Source: Dama dama
Lineage: Eukaryota > Chordata > Mammalia > Artiodactyla > Cervidae
Length of the DNA: 64,000 nt
Reading direction: 5' to 3'
Assembly (NCBI RefSeq): GCF_033118175.1
Contig: NC_083701.1
Coordinates: 6,839,501 to 6,903,500, forward strand
Of the stretch, positions 1-11,401 are shown in pieces (position 1 is the first letter of the stretch; every line of letters begins with the position of its first letter). The position numbers and the translations under genes were made by a program. Under the pieces are notes generated by a model that worked only from the letters and a program-made list of their open reading frames with translations, had not been told where the DNA came from and ran no database searches.

Positions 1-213
1 GAAGGACTTACTGGAGTTTTCAGTTTAAGACTAAGAGGACTCTCCAAACATGAAGGAGGTCAAATGTTGCATTTCCCTAAAACAGTGACAACTCCCAACT
101 CTATTAGCTTTTGCTGTGGGCTCAGAGAAAGACAGTGGAAAGATGAACAAAAACAGAAAGAATATAAGTTGATTGATTTAGAAAGAAATTTGTAAGTTCA
201 ACTTGATGTACAT

Positions 214-914
214 CAGTTCAGTTCAGTTCAGTTCAAAGAGTCGTGTCCGACTCTTTGCAACCCCATGAATCGCAGCACACCAGTCCTCCCTGTCCATCAC
301 AAACTCCCAGAGTTTACTCAAACTCATGTCCATCAAGTCGGTGATGTCATCCAGCCACCTCATCCTCTGTCATCCTCTTCTTCTCCTGCTCCCAATCCCT
401 CCCAGCATTAAGGTCTTTTCCAATGAGTCAACTCTTCGCAAGAGGTGGCCAAAGTATTGGAGTTTCAGCTTTAGCAACAGTCCTTCCAATGAACACCCAG
501 GACTGATTTCCTTTAGGATGGACTGGTTGGATCTCCTTGCAGTCCAAGGGACTCTCAAGAGTCTTCTCCAACACCACAGTTCAAAAGCATCAATTTTTCG
601 GCACTCAGCTTTCTTCACAGTCGAACTCTCACATCCATACATCAGCCTTGACCAGATGGACCTTTGTTGGCAAAGTAATGTCTCTGCTTTTCAATATGCT
701 ATCTAGGTTGGTCATAAATTTCCTTCCAAGGAGTAAGCGTCTTTTAATTTCATGGCTGCTGTCATCATCCGCAGTGATTTTGGAGCCCAAAAAAATAAAG
801 CCTGACACTGTTTCTACTGTCTCCCCATCTATTTCCCATGAGGTGATGGGACCAGATGCCATGATCTTAGTTTTCTGAATGTTAAGCTTTAAGCCAACTT
901 TTTCACTCTCCTCT
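214..914 (-). mobile_element. BovB (RTE) LINE, 3' fragment
   Basis: The plus strand opens with repeats of the complement of the BovB 3' tail (TGAACTGAACTGAACTGAA). The minus strand at 370-642 encodes the ORF2 C-terminus, with the motifs ELWCWRRLLRVPWTARRSNQ and SLEKTLMLGG. The upstream ORF2 piece at 629-862 is in another frame, so the copy is frameshifted and 5'-truncated at about 914. No target-site duplication was recognised. Confidence 0.9.
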
Positions 915-977
915 AGCCAAAGACAAAGAACAAATTGTAATCCTAAGATTTCTAGACTGGGTGCCTTGAAGGATTTT

Positions 978-1162
978 GTTGCAATCTACCTGATGTGAAG
1001 AACAGGGAATTCTGCTCCAAGTTGTGTGGCAGCCTGGATGGGAGGGGGTTTGAGGGAGAACGGATACATATTTAGGATGGCTGAGTCTCTTCACTGTTCA
1101 CCTGAAACTAACATGGTTAGTCGGCTATGCTCCAACACAAAATAAAAAGCTTTAAAAACAGA
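978..1162 (+). mobile_element. L1 3'-UTR end, ruminant type
   Basis: The text around 1035-1155 (GGATGGGAGGGGGTTTGAGG, then CTGAGTCTCTTCACTGTTCA and an A-rich AATAAAAAGC tail) is the recurring 3' terminus of ruminant L1 elements. Only the extreme 3' end is present, and the 5' limit is approximate. Confidence 0.7.
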
Positions 1163-1685
1163 CTTTACGAGGAAAAGAGTGTGTATGTATAGAGAGGTAA
1201 TGAAGTTATTTGCACTGAGTTTGAGGTACCTCTGGGATGTTCTGGTGGAAAGACCTATTTGGCTGAAGCTGACAGAAGTGCTAAATGAGGCAGTTCACAG
1301 GAGGGGAAAGTATTTAAGGATAGTGTGTAATGTGACCGAAATAATAAAGACAGAAACAGTATTTACACCTAAATCTGATTCCAAGTCCTTGATTTTTCCA
1401 GTACTTCATACTGCGAGGAAGACTTTTATACATACATGGTCCATGGCATAAATGTGCCTTTTTGATTTCAGAAGAGGAGAGGGAAAGATAATGAATATTT
1501 AATAATTGTCTTGGAAATGACAGTATGTGGTAACCATCTAGAATGAATTCAAAGTGAAATGTTATTTTACAGATGATCAAAGTGTGTTTCTGAGAGATTA
1601 ATATGCTTGATATTAGCTGGTAAGCTGAATTATATGAGCTTTTCTTTCATTTTTTGTTAAGTTTGAAGAGCTTATGGTTTATTGC
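1163..1685. other. no gene or recognisable repeat
   Basis: AT-rich single-copy-looking sequence. Short open frames overlap on both strands without codon bias, splice context or a family match. I see nothing functional here. Confidence 0.5.
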
Positions 1686-1870
1686 CCTGGTTCTAAAGTG
1701 TGGGCCCAGGGCCAGCAGGATCAGCACTACCAGAATTTCCTTAGAAATGCAAATTATCTGGCCCCACCCATATACTACAGAATCAGAAACTCTGGGTGGG
1801 GTCACAAAATCTGTTTAACAGCCCTCCGGGTGATTCTAATTCATGCTCAAGCTTTAAGACCACTGGCTTT
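1686..1870 (+). mobile_element. MER5A-type hAT-Charlie MITE
   Basis: Diagnostic MER5A blocks occur in order: GGTTCTAAAGTGTGGGCCCA near the start, TTAGAAATGCAAATTATCTG, CAGAATCAGAAACTCTGGGT, GCCCTCCGGGTGATTCTAAT, and the terminal inverted repeat ending TTTAAGACCACTGG. It is an old non-autonomous DNA transposon present across placental mammals. Confidence 0.85.
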
Positions 1871-1913
1871 TTACCATATTTATGTAGAACTTTATGTAGA
1901 ACCATTATGTGCA

Positions 1914-2356
1914 TTTTTCCAGTAGTTATGTATGGATGTGAGAGTTGGATGATACAGAAAGCTGAGTGCTGAAGAATCGATGCTTTTGAACTGTGGTGTT
2001 GGAGAAGACTCTTGAGAGCCCCTTGGACTACAAGGAGATCCAACCAGTCCATCCTAAAGGAAATCAGTCCTGGGTATTCGTTGGAAGGACTGATGCTGAA
2101 GCTGAAACTCCAATACTTTGGCCACCTCTTGCAAAGAGTTGACTCATTGGAAAAGACCCTGATGCTGGGAGGGATTGAAGGCAGGAGCAGAAGGGGATGA
2201 CAGAAGATGAGGTGGTTGGAAGGCATCACCGACTCAATGGTCATGAGTTTGAGTAAACTCCGAGAGTTGGTGATGGACAGGGAGGCCTGGTGTACCACAG
2301 TCCATGGAGTCGCAAAGAGTTGGACACGACTGAGCGACGGAGCTGAACTGAACTGA
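1914..2356 (+). mobile_element. BovB LINE, 3' fragment
   Basis: ORF2 C-terminus on the plus strand (RSNQSILKEISPGYSLEGLM at about 2040-2090), running to the terminal GAACTGAACTGA. It lies just after the MER5A remnant and is immediately followed by two SINEs. Confidence 0.9.
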
Positions 2357-2363
2357 CCATGTG

Positions 2364-2473
2364 GGTGCATGCTAAGTCACTTCAGTCATGTCTGACTCTT
2401 TGCAACCCTATGGAATAGAGTCTACTAAGCTACTCTGTTCATGGGATTATCCAGGCAAGAATACTGGAGTGGG
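2364..2473 (-). mobile_element. Bov-tA SINE, 3' half
   Basis: Complement of the SINE tail and body (CTAAGTCACTTCAGTCATGT, then CCAGGCAAGAATACTGGAGT). The tRNA-like head is missing. It abuts a plus-strand SINE, giving a tail-to-head inverted pair. Confidence 0.8.
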
Positions 2474-2692
2474 CTCCCTGGGTGGTGCTAGTGGTAAAGA
2501 ATCTGTCAATGTAGGAGACTTAAGAGACTCAAGTTAGATCCCTGGGTTGGGAAGATTCCCTGGAAGAGGGCATGGCAACCTACTCCAGTATTCTTGCCTG
2601 GGAAATCCCATGGACAGAGGAGTTTGGCAGGCTAGAATCCATGCAGTCAAAAAGAGTCAGACATGACTGAATTGACTTAGCACTCATGGATG
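2474..2692 (+). mobile_element. Bov-tA SINE
   Basis: Head CTCCCTGGGTGGTGCTAGTG, B-box-like TTAGATCCCTGG, body CTCCAGTATTCTTGCCTGGG and tail AAAAGAGTCAGACATGACTG. Full-length and moderately diverged. Confidence 0.85.
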
Positions 2693-3037
2693 TAAGAGTG
2701 ACAATTAAAAAATATTTCTTGTCTTGTTTTGGATGAGATAAATAATTTAAATAAGATACCATTTATAAAATCCTTAGCAGTGAGCCAGGTATATATATTA
2801 GATTCTTAATAACTCTAATTGAAATATGATGAACCTAATAATTCAAAAAAGCCAAATAAACTTCACCAAAGATTTTAATATTCTTACACTGAAAAAAACT
2901 ATAGTTTGAATTTATAATGAATGTATGTATTTTATGTATTTTGATACTTTTGTTTTAATAAAACTTTTCATGGCTTCAACTAATTTAGAAATGTTGCATA
3001 CATAAAACTATTTGTTTTTAAGATTTCTTATCAAGCC
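2693..3037. other. AT-rich spacer, nothing recognised
   Basis: Low-GC sequence with no family match. It ends in the left target-site copy of the next SINE (ATCAAGCC, 3030-3037). Confidence 0.4.
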
Positions 3038-3259
3038 CACTACCCAAGTGACACTAGTGGAAAAGGACTCAACTGCCAATGCAGGAAACATAAGAGATGT
3101 GGGTTCAGTCCCAGGGTCAGGAAGATCCGCTGGAGGAGGGCGTAGCAACCCACTCCTGTATTCTTGCCTGGAGAATCCCCATGGACAGAGGAGCCTGGTG
3201 GGCTATGGTCCACAGAGTTGCAAAAAGTCAGACAGGACTGAGTGACTTAGCATGCACGC
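3038..3259 (+). mobile_element. Bov-tA SINE with target-site duplication
   Basis: The SINE body and tail (GGAGCCTGGTGGGCTATGGT) lie between near-identical 8-bp direct repeats, ATCAAGCC (3030-3037) and ATCAAGTC (3260-3267). This marks a clean retroposition. Confidence 0.85.
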
Positions 3260-3702
3260 ATCAAGTCTGCTAACAACAAGAGTTAGGAAATTAAAACCTG
3301 GACATCTGAAGGTGATTTTAGGAAATTTGATCTATCTATTCCTGTACACATTAACTTTCTGATCCCCCAACACGCTCACCCATTTTTCTTAATATTAGAA
3401 ATTTAGCACTCAGAGTAGCACAGTTTTGGCCAATGCAGATAGTTTTGAAAAAGGACTAATGGTCATTGTCGGTAACCCAGAAGGGATGCACGAATTGACT
3501 AGAAGAAAGCACCACTTCCCTGGCTCCTGTCCAAACCAGAGGTGCCAGTTGTCAGGGAAGTCTGTGCTGCATGTTACCCAGGGTACTGCCTCCTGCATTC
3601 TGAGCTGAGTTATGCTATTTTCCACGTGGGAAACCCTCAGGTAATGATTTAGTGTCTCTACACCCCAGAGTCTTTCTTTTTGAAATTAAGTACGTAGGTA
3701 CT

Positions 3703-3868
3703 GGGACTTCCCTGGTGGCTCAGTCAGTAAAGAATCCACCTGTGATACAGGAGACCCGGGTTCGATCCCTGGGTTGGGACGATTCCTCTGGAGAAGGAGC
3801 TGGCTGGTGGGCTACAGTCCATGGGGTCACCAGAAACACGACTGAACGACTAAACCACCACCACCACT
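3703..3868 (+). mobile_element. Bov-tA SINE with internal deletion
   Basis: Intact head with B-box-like GGTTCGATCCC, but the central CAGTATTCTTGCC block is deleted. The tail ends in an ACC repeat. Target-site copies TAGGTACT (3695-3702) and TAGGTAGT (3869-3876) flank it. Confidence 0.85.
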
Positions 3869-3876
3869 TAGGTAGT

Positions 3877-6177
3877 AAGTCAGCAAAGATTCCTGCCCAC
3901 CCTGGCATGAGGCTAAAAATGAAAGATTTACCAAATAACAAAAAAATGTTAGATGAGGAGAGAGAGAGAATCTCTTCACTAATGTGTTGCACTTTACTGA
4001 AGAGTGTAAATTGTTCCCCTGGGGATGCAGATGTTATTCATGACACTGTAGATCAATTCAGAAGCGTAGTTTACCCTGATTTAGCATTATGCTTAATTGT
4101 TCTGAAGACTAATGCAAGGCAGTCATCTCAGCATGCCGCTTTGTGTAGTTATATTTTAAAATTAAACACTGCAGTAATCTGCTTTGTGAGGCTTCTCTAC
4201 AGGAGGAACTTCTAGGTTTGTAGCCTCAAGACTCAGAAATGAAGGTATAGCCATGCCAAGGGATCTAATTATAAGAGCTACATTTTTTTTTCCCCCCAAG
4301 CACTACTTTGGGCCAGCCAAGTGCTAAGATTCAGAATGATAATGTATCATTACTAATCCTCAGAAAGACTGTAGAGGAGAACTTAACACCATATTGCTAA
4401 CATGGTGACATTTGACAGCTAACTCAAAGCAGAGACATGAGTTGTGGTGGATGCCCTGGAAAGCAGAAGATAGAGTTTGGGTCCAAAATTCATGTTCACT
4501 TGACTCTTGCCCCCAGAAAAACAAACAAGGGGACTTAATCAAGCATGTACTATCTGCTGTATACCAAGTCTTTGATATTTGTTTACCTCCTTAGCTGTAA
4601 CACCTCCAAGTAGGTCTTACTGTTAGCCTCATTCTACTGAGCAAGAAATTGTTTGCTCTGGGTCAAGGAAGTTGATCTGAGAGCCTTGGCTCTCAACCCA
4701 CGTGTTGGAGTCCTGAATCTATGATCCACATGCAATGCAGACCAAATACAGAAAATAAAGAAAGAGCACTACTAAAATCACAATGAAAATCAATCTGCAT
4801 TCATCTAGCTGAGTGAAGATAAAAACATTTTTGTAATTTCTTCTCATATAGCATAACATTTTGCAATGTTAAGTAATAATAAAGCCTGGGAAAATATCTC
4901 ATTATATCAGAACAAAAACTTCTCAAAAGTATTCTCAGAATCAGTGCTTGTCTTTTAGCAGGCATCAGGCATTCTCACCAGTTAGGGATACAGATTATGT
5001 TTCAAATAATAAAAGCATTTGGAGAGAAATATCCTGACTCTATGCTCCCCTTTTCCTTCTGATTATGTCTGTTGGGGAAACACTGAACAATCATTCCACA
5101 TTGTTTTGAACAACAGTGGCAAAATACCACTAAGGAAAATTAAACAGTGTTGACCTTCCCCCCCACCCTCAATGGTAATAAGTAAATTATATAAAATTTG
5201 GAAATCATGTGAAAGTATATCTTTTGAAATTATTGTTATGATTATTAAAATAGTCTAGTCTTGAGCCTAAAAATTGGGTGCCAGTTTCTCTGCTCTTAAA
5301 TGACAAAAATGGCTAGATTGGGTTATTCCTAGGTCATAGTACTGTTAGCAGTTAGACTGAGAAAGGAATACACACCTCCGTGAAGTGTGAGCTGCTCGTT
5401 CTGTTAGATTTCATCATACCACAAATTGGATTATTATACCACAGTACTGTGTGAAAGAAAAATTGTGGTTCAAATTTCAGCTTCACATATGTACAAGCTG
5501 AGCATTTTACGTAAGATATTTACCTTCTATTAAACCGTTAGTTTATCTTCAGGCTATAACTCATACCTCATACCATTTCTGTGTTATTTAAATAGATTGA
5601 GTATGCTATATTTCTAGCACAATAAAAGAACTCCAAAGCTTTTCATTCCTTGCTCTTCTTCCCATATCTTCTTCTAAATCACAAATAATTACAAAGAATA
5701 GTGGGTAACCTAAAGAGCACTCTGAGTGGACCATGGATTCATTGAGCACAGGCAGGCAGCTTCCCTGTTGTTTATGAAGAGGGATGTCTCCCTGTATTTC
5801 AGAAACTTGTAGTAAACCTCTACTGACAGATAAACTCTCCTGGAGGTGTGTTTATTTCAGAGAAGCCAGCCCCTGGTCTGTGCAGTTGAATTGCAAAGGT
5901 AACTCAGAACCATTTGGTATGCTAAGCATGAACGACAAGTGCTGAAGAGGTTAAGAAAATGATTTGAAAAGAAATCGAGTAATCTCCACTGTAAATGAGA
6001 GTATACCTCAGGGTTCTATACTTCTCAGAAGGATTATATTTATAAAATCTATGAATAAAAAGTTCAGCAGAGAAGAACCAAGGCAGTAGTGAGTAAGAAA
6101 CGACCATGGGCCCTGGTGACATAAGACTGGACTGTAAGTCCCGGATATGTCACTAGTACACAGTGTGGATCTACATG
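3877..6177. other. gene-free, old diverged sequence
   Basis: No open frame with coding character. About 4560-4740 has weak MIR-like text, too diverged to call. Homopolymers occur at 4266-4281 (T then C). The remainder is AT-rich and unassigned. Confidence 0.4.
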
Positions 6178-6565
6178 TGAGTGTATCAGTTAGCTATTGC
6201 TGCATAACAGAACATCTCAGAATTTAGGGCTTAAATTCATAGTCTCCCCCCCGCCTCAGGAATTTGTGGGTTAATATTGCAGTTCTACAGATCTAAATTA
6301 AGCCTGGCAAAGCTAATTCATCTATCTTTGGGCAGATGCAGATCAACCAAGCAGCTTTTCTAATCCTACCATGAATTTATTGAAAGCTTGAGGTCTCAAC
6401 TGGGATAATCAGGCTACACAGGTCTGTTCCAGAGGTCTTATCTCTTCTGAAGGCTAACTGGTACATGTTCTTACAGAGAAGTCAGAGGGAATAATGGAGA
6501 GAAAAGAAATTCACAAGGGCTATTGAAGTATAGGCTTGGTAACTGAGAGACACTGATGTTCCATG
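6178..6565 (-). mobile_element. MLT1/MaLR-like LTR remnant
   Basis: Begins GTGTATCAGTTAGCTATTGC and TGCATAACAGAACATCTCAG, the complement of a common MaLR-type LTR terminus. It continues with diverged LTR text (TCAACTGGGATAATCAGGCT). The exact subfamily cannot be set by eye. Confidence 0.5.
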
Positions 6566-7159
6566 TTCAGGTCAGTCTGTATGAATAAGATTTAGATGAA
6601 TATTTTATTATTAGCTAGCTATGATGCACAAATAGGTTTGAAGACAGTGTCTTTGTTGTTTGTATTGTGTATTGATCATAATACATTTTTATTAAAATGT
6701 TATAAATAAGCCAAACAGAAAGTAGAACAAATAATAAAAAAAAATGTCTCTATTACCTCTCGCAACTGAAATTTTCAGGGATAAATATGATTTTTGTCGT
6801 GGCTGGAACCACGGGTTCCAAAGATATAGTCTTTGTTTTTCTTTCTTCAGCTATTTCCTCAGCTTTCCACTGTAGAAGTCACACTGCAATGTAGGGTCTT
6901 TGTATATGGTGGTGAAAGTGGCCGTCAGCACTTAACAAAGTGGCCTTAGTGCAAAAAAATAGAAAACAGAGAGACAGAGACAGACACACAGAGAGAAAGC
7001 TTCTCTTTTTTTGACACTTAGATAAAGTCTACTATGAATTCTCACTGGCACAACTTGTATCAATGTCTTCCCAGGAGCTTGGATGAGTGCATTCAAAAGA
7101 TGTGGCCTAGAATGGAGGAGGTGTGCATTCCCAAAAGGAAATCAGAGTGTTATTACCAA

Positions 7160-7208
7160 AGGAAGGAAAGAAGAAAAAAAAAAAAAAAAAACAAACACAA
7201 AAAACAGA
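7160..7208. repeat. A-rich low-complexity tract
   Basis: GGAAGGAAAGAAG followed by an uninterrupted run of about 18 A, then AAACACAAAAAACAG. Probably the eroded tail of a retroposed element; no body is recognised. Confidence 0.8.
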
Positions 7209-7339
7209 GACTGGACAGGCAAAAAATAACAGATGTCTACAACAAATGATATATTCTGCATCTGCTTTTCTGCAACATGCTATTATATCCCTTTTCAAGC
7301 TGTTGTAATCATGTATTTTATTCTGAATTATACACTGTT

Positions 7340-7440
7340 GCATTATTTTCTTGAGCACAAGGAAAATGGATTGTATCTTGTCATATCAGTGTCCCTAGCA
7401 CTGTGTGTGACTCTTAAGGAGGACATTGGTACATCTATTT
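7340..7440 (+). mobile_element. L2-like LINE 3' end
   Basis: Text resembling the L2 3' end (TTGAGCACAAGGAAAATGGA, TTGTATCTTG, GTGTCCCTAGCACTG). Diverged and short. Confidence 0.5.
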
Positions 7441-8152
7441 TATAAAGAGATTTTATTAGGAGTCCCAATCTCTGATTCAGAAGGGGCACCTATATGATTC
7501 CTATTTTTTTTCTGATTTTTACCACCTTTGGATCCAACTCTGTATTTCCATGTGTTCTTTAGCCCTACAGAGATGGGTGAAACAGAAGCTTCCATTTATC
7601 CTGACTGGAATTGTGTTAAGTAACCTGATCCCTGGATATAGTCTGCTAGATTTACATCTTAATCTTGAACAGATAGATTCAGAATTCTAGTTTCTTGAGG
7701 TGGTAGCCAATAAAAGGATACAAAAATTTTAAAACCTAGAGAAATCTGGTCTATGGATCGTACTTCCATTCTATTCATACTTTGATACACTATTCTAATT
7801 GTGGATTGTCTTTCAAACAGACATTAGGATCACCTGACCAGGAAAAATCTACATAACTGGTGTCAGAATGGAATGAAGAAAGCAAAGCACACAGACATTC
7901 AGCAGACCAGACATTGCAAAAGGGTAGACCATAAGGAAAAAAGAACTATTAATATTTTCACTTTTTCATGAAAGTTTCAGATACTGTAAACAGCATAGCC
8001 TTGTGCTCTTCATCCAAATCAAAGTCCATCTCCTTGTCTTCCCCCACTCAAGATCCTGTTTGAAATCTTGCTACTGTCACACCACCATCACCAACCAACT
8101 CCATGACAAGTCCATTTAGTCGTCAGGGGGCTACCAACTGTAAGTGGTACTT
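7441..8152. other. gene-free spacer
   Basis: Unassigned AT-rich sequence with no coding or structural RNA signal. Confidence 0.4.
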
Positions 8153-8240
8153 ATCCCAGCTGATATAAGCATGGATATAAGTACAACATCCCAGCTGATA
8201 TAAGCATGGATATAAGTACAATATCCCAGCTGATATAAGT
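8153..8240. repeat. 35-bp tandem repeat, about 2.4 copies
   Basis: The unit begins ATCCCAGCTGATATAAG at 8153, 8188 and 8223, a constant 35-bp period. Copies 1 and 2 are almost identical over the whole unit, and the third is cut off after about 18 bases. This suggests a recent local duplication. Confidence 0.9.
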
Positions 8241-8365
8241 ATCTGCCTCCTGAGATACCTATTGGGATTCTAATTCTTCCCACCGCCACTAGATGTGGGT
8301 AATGTAATTCACCCCAAGTCTCCTGTAAGGAGTAGGAGGAGACAACTCACACACATAAGACAGCG

Positions 8366-8578
8366 TGTTCTAAGTCACTTCAGTAATGTCTGACTCTTTG
8401 CGGCCCTGTAGACTGTAGCCCACCAGGCTCTTCTGTCCATTCCATGGGATTTCCCAAACTAGAATACTGGAGTGGGTTGCTATTTCCTTTTCCAGGGAAT
8501 CTTCCCGACCCAGGGATCAAACCCCCATCTCTTGCATTGGCAGGTGGGTTCTTTACCACTGCACCATCAGGGAAACCC
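8366..8578 (-). mobile_element. Bov-tA SINE
   Basis: Complement orientation, from tail (CTAAGTCACTTCAGTAATGT) to head (CTGCACCATCAGGGAAACCC). The B-box complement GGGATCAAACCC is recognisable. Confidence 0.85.
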
Positions 8579-8819
8579 AATTTACTCTAAATACAGCCAC
8601 CCTAAAAGTTAAGGCTTCCACATAGGAATGTTGACCAGACACAGACGTTCAGTTCAAAACAATATCTAACCAACTAAAAAGGGCAAAAAAGAATTCTAAG
8701 AAATAAAGAATTATTAACAATGGGGAGTGGCCACCACACCTAGAGACAGGGAAAGTAAAAGAGAAAGAATAAAAGCTCAGAGAAGAAGGCCCTGCCAGGC
8801 TGATAGTCAGCTCTATGGC

Positions 8820-9110
8820 AAGAGGGCGTGGCTGACACAGGAACACATTTCCTGCACGGTGGGGACAACGCGTCTAGATGTAGAGCCATGATGACCAAAA
8901 ACCACTCTCAGTTTCCGGAAGAAGCCAAGCAGTGGGCCCCACCAGCTGACCCCAAGGGCAGCCCGCCCCGCTGGCTGGTGATGGTGCTCAGGATCCCTGC
9001 ACGCGGATGCCCTTTCTGCTGTAGAGAAGCAGGGAACCATGTGGTTCCTTCTAGCCTTGCAGTGCATGTCCAGGACTGGCTGCTGGCAGACCCTAACATA
9101 ACATAGAACC
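8820..9110. other. GC-richer island, unassigned
   Basis: This stretch is visibly richer in G+C and CpG than its surroundings (ACGCG at 8869 and near 9000). Overlapping open frames of 92 aa (plus, 8828-9106) and 84 aa (minus, 8813-9067) exist. I recognise neither product, and such frames are expected by chance where GC is high. It could be an old LTR or a conserved non-coding element. Confidence 0.3.
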
Positions 9111-9369
9111 GGCAGGCAAAGGAGAAATACGGTGTGCAGTGCCTGGTACCTCAGATCACAAGCATTGCAAAGCAGAGTGGTTTAGGAGCAAGTTAATTAT
9201 CTGCAGAGTCCCCCATTTGGGACACACAGGATTCCTAAATACCCCTCTGCACAGCCTTGGACTTTCATACTACAGCAAAACAGCTCTGCTTTTACCTCAC
9301 AAAAGGCTGCTAGCCTCTGAACAAGTGTCCAAGCTCTCATATTTCCCCCCGAGCGAGAAGACACACACT

Positions 9370-9500
9370 CTTGACAGTCATTGTGTTAACTGTTAATTGC
9401 TGACTACATTATTTACTCCTCAGATTAATCACAAGCTCATTAAATATTCTGGCGCTAAGTAATGCTATGAAACTTAATCTGCAACAAACTTATACAAAAT
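9370..9500. promoter_or_regulatory. possible non-coding conserved-type element
   Basis: Unique sequence packed with homeodomain-type cores (GTTAATTGC, GATTAATCAC, CATTAAATATT, ACTTAATCTG) within 130 bp, with no repeat assignment. Motif density alone is weak evidence in AT-rich DNA. This is a speculative flag. Confidence 0.2.
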
Positions 9501-9539
9501 TGTAAGGATAAAAAGGGAAAGAAAAAAATTAATATGTAG

Positions 9540-11030
9540 GAATAATTATACACACACAAAACAAAAAGAAAACATGTAAGCCGCCTACATTTTCTTGTTT
9601 CTACGGCTTCCTCTGAGGTCACAGTTGATATCTATGGCTTCCTTCCTCCACTATCCATTCTATATTTCTACTACCCTCAGCAGGAACCCATCTGATTAAA
9701 GGTCTGTGCTGGGAAAATGATCCAAACTTTTATTTCTGAAGGGTCTGAATATTTTATGGTCATCTTATTTTGTTCCTAGCAGTTTTCCATTAACTTCTAC
9801 TATTGGAAATGGAAATATTAATCATTTCAGAATATCCTCTGGCTCCCTGACATAGCTCTCCTCGTCTCTATGTGGAGCAACTGTCCAGTTTCCTCTTAAT
9901 AATATGGATCAGTCACTCTAGCCTGTAATAATAACTCCCCTCCTTGTCTTTTAATTAATTTTATTTTTTCTTTGCCTTTTGATTCAATGACATAGGATCA
10001 CCAAATGACCAGAGGACTGTCTCAACTTTCCATTCACTGGAAGCATTGTTATGTGTCCTAATGGAAGCATTTCCTGTTTTTGAGCAAAGGTCTTCAAACC
10101 AGCAGAGTTTGGAGTTGCCAGGATGGGAACTGAAAATTCTGTGAGTGGGCTGAAAGGGGAAGTGAATGTTGCTCAGCCATGTCCGACTCTTTGCGACCCC
10201 ATGGACTGTCCATGGGATTCTCCAGGACAGAATACTGGGGTGGGTAGCCTTTCCCTTCTCCGGGGGATCTTCCCAACCCAGAGATTGAACCTAGGTCTCT
10301 CACATGGCAGGCAGATTCTTTACCAGCTGAGCCACAAGGGAAGTGAGTGGGCTATTTGGTCTAATAACAATAGGAGCCAGTCCAGTACACCCCTTTTCCA
10401 ACCCCACCTACTTTAGCAATGAGGAACTAAGCCCCTTATAACATGGACTCAGACTGTTTTAAAGCATATTAAGCATGGTGTAACACAGAACTTAATTCTT
10501 TTAGAGTTCTGTCTCAAAACTGACATCATAACTGAGTCCTCAGTAAGTCAACCCATCTCCCTGTGACACCCATACTTCTGAATGAGTGGGTATGAAGTAA
10601 AAAACAACAACAACAACCAAACGAGTGTTTAATTCTTTGGACATAAGCTTTGCTGTACTTTCTTTGCTGTGAAATGGATTTCTTGATTAGAAATAATGCT
10701 ATGTGCACTATTTTGACTATGAATGAGGCATTCTTTGAGTCCACAGATGGCCCTGCTGGAAGAGGCATTATTATCAGGAATGATAATTCTATAACCAGAA
10801 TACATGTCTATTCTAGAAAAGAAGCACCCCCATACCCACACCATGATGAGTGGGGCCTCATGTAGTCAAGCAGGTTACACTGGTCAGCTGCTTTAGCTGA
10901 ATGCAGATTCATATTTCTGGCCATCTCTCAGTCCATACAAAGTAGCTCATCTAACATGCTACTTGAAGTTCTATCCACCACAGTGTTTTCCTTGGTCACT
11001 AAATTTTATGGACACTCCTGAGTGGGGTAA
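9540..11030 (-). mobile_element. ERVL-type endogenous retrovirus pol remnant
   Basis: The core at 10670-10880 (GAAATGGATTTCTTGATTAG, GAGTCCACAGATGG, ATGTCTATTCTAG, ATGTAGTCAAGCAGGTTACA) has the layout of the complement of the integrase region of mammalian ERVL internal sequence. A related remnant lies at 28.5-29.95 kb in the same orientation. Flanking text (9590-10130) aligns loosely with 28520-29100. No open frame survives. A Bov-tA at 10152-10342 interrupts it. Confidence 0.55.
10152..10342 (-). mobile_element. Bov-tA SINE with perfect 11-bp TSD
   Basis: Complement-strand SINE from GAAGTGAATGTTGCTCAGCC to CAGCTGAGCCACAAGGGAA. The exact direct repeat GTGAGTGGGCT is at 10141-10151 and 10343-10353. 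It inserted into the ERVL remnant. Confidence 0.95.
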
Positions 11031-11401
11031 CTATGCAGAAGCTGTCCAATAAATCTGTGAATCAGTCAACAATTATTTATAGTCCCTACACAAGTCATGT
11101 ATTGTGCCAACAAGTATAAGGAATACAAAAACTAGTTTTGCAAAACTAGAGAAACCTGGGTGTAGTATACAAGAATAATTCTCCTTGTATTATTCCTACA
11201 AACACTTCAACAAAAAATTTATATAAAAAGTTCAAATGTGACTCCTTTCCTTGGGCTTTCACAATTCTATGGGGGAGATAAAGCATGTGTACTGATAAGC
11301 ATCATCTGCATGAGACAAGAGTAAGTTAAAGATCTTTGAGAAATGGAGGGGGGAAAAGTAATAAAATGTCATTCATTAATTGAGTCACAAGTAGAACTGT
11401 T

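Noticed and set aside
3652..4215. 187-aa frame as a protein
   Set aside because: It crosses a Bov-tA SINE (its His run is the ACC-repeat tail) and continues into unrelated AT-rich sequence.
8153..8240. CRISPR-like array
   Set aside because: The copies are contiguous without spacers, and the genome is mammalian.
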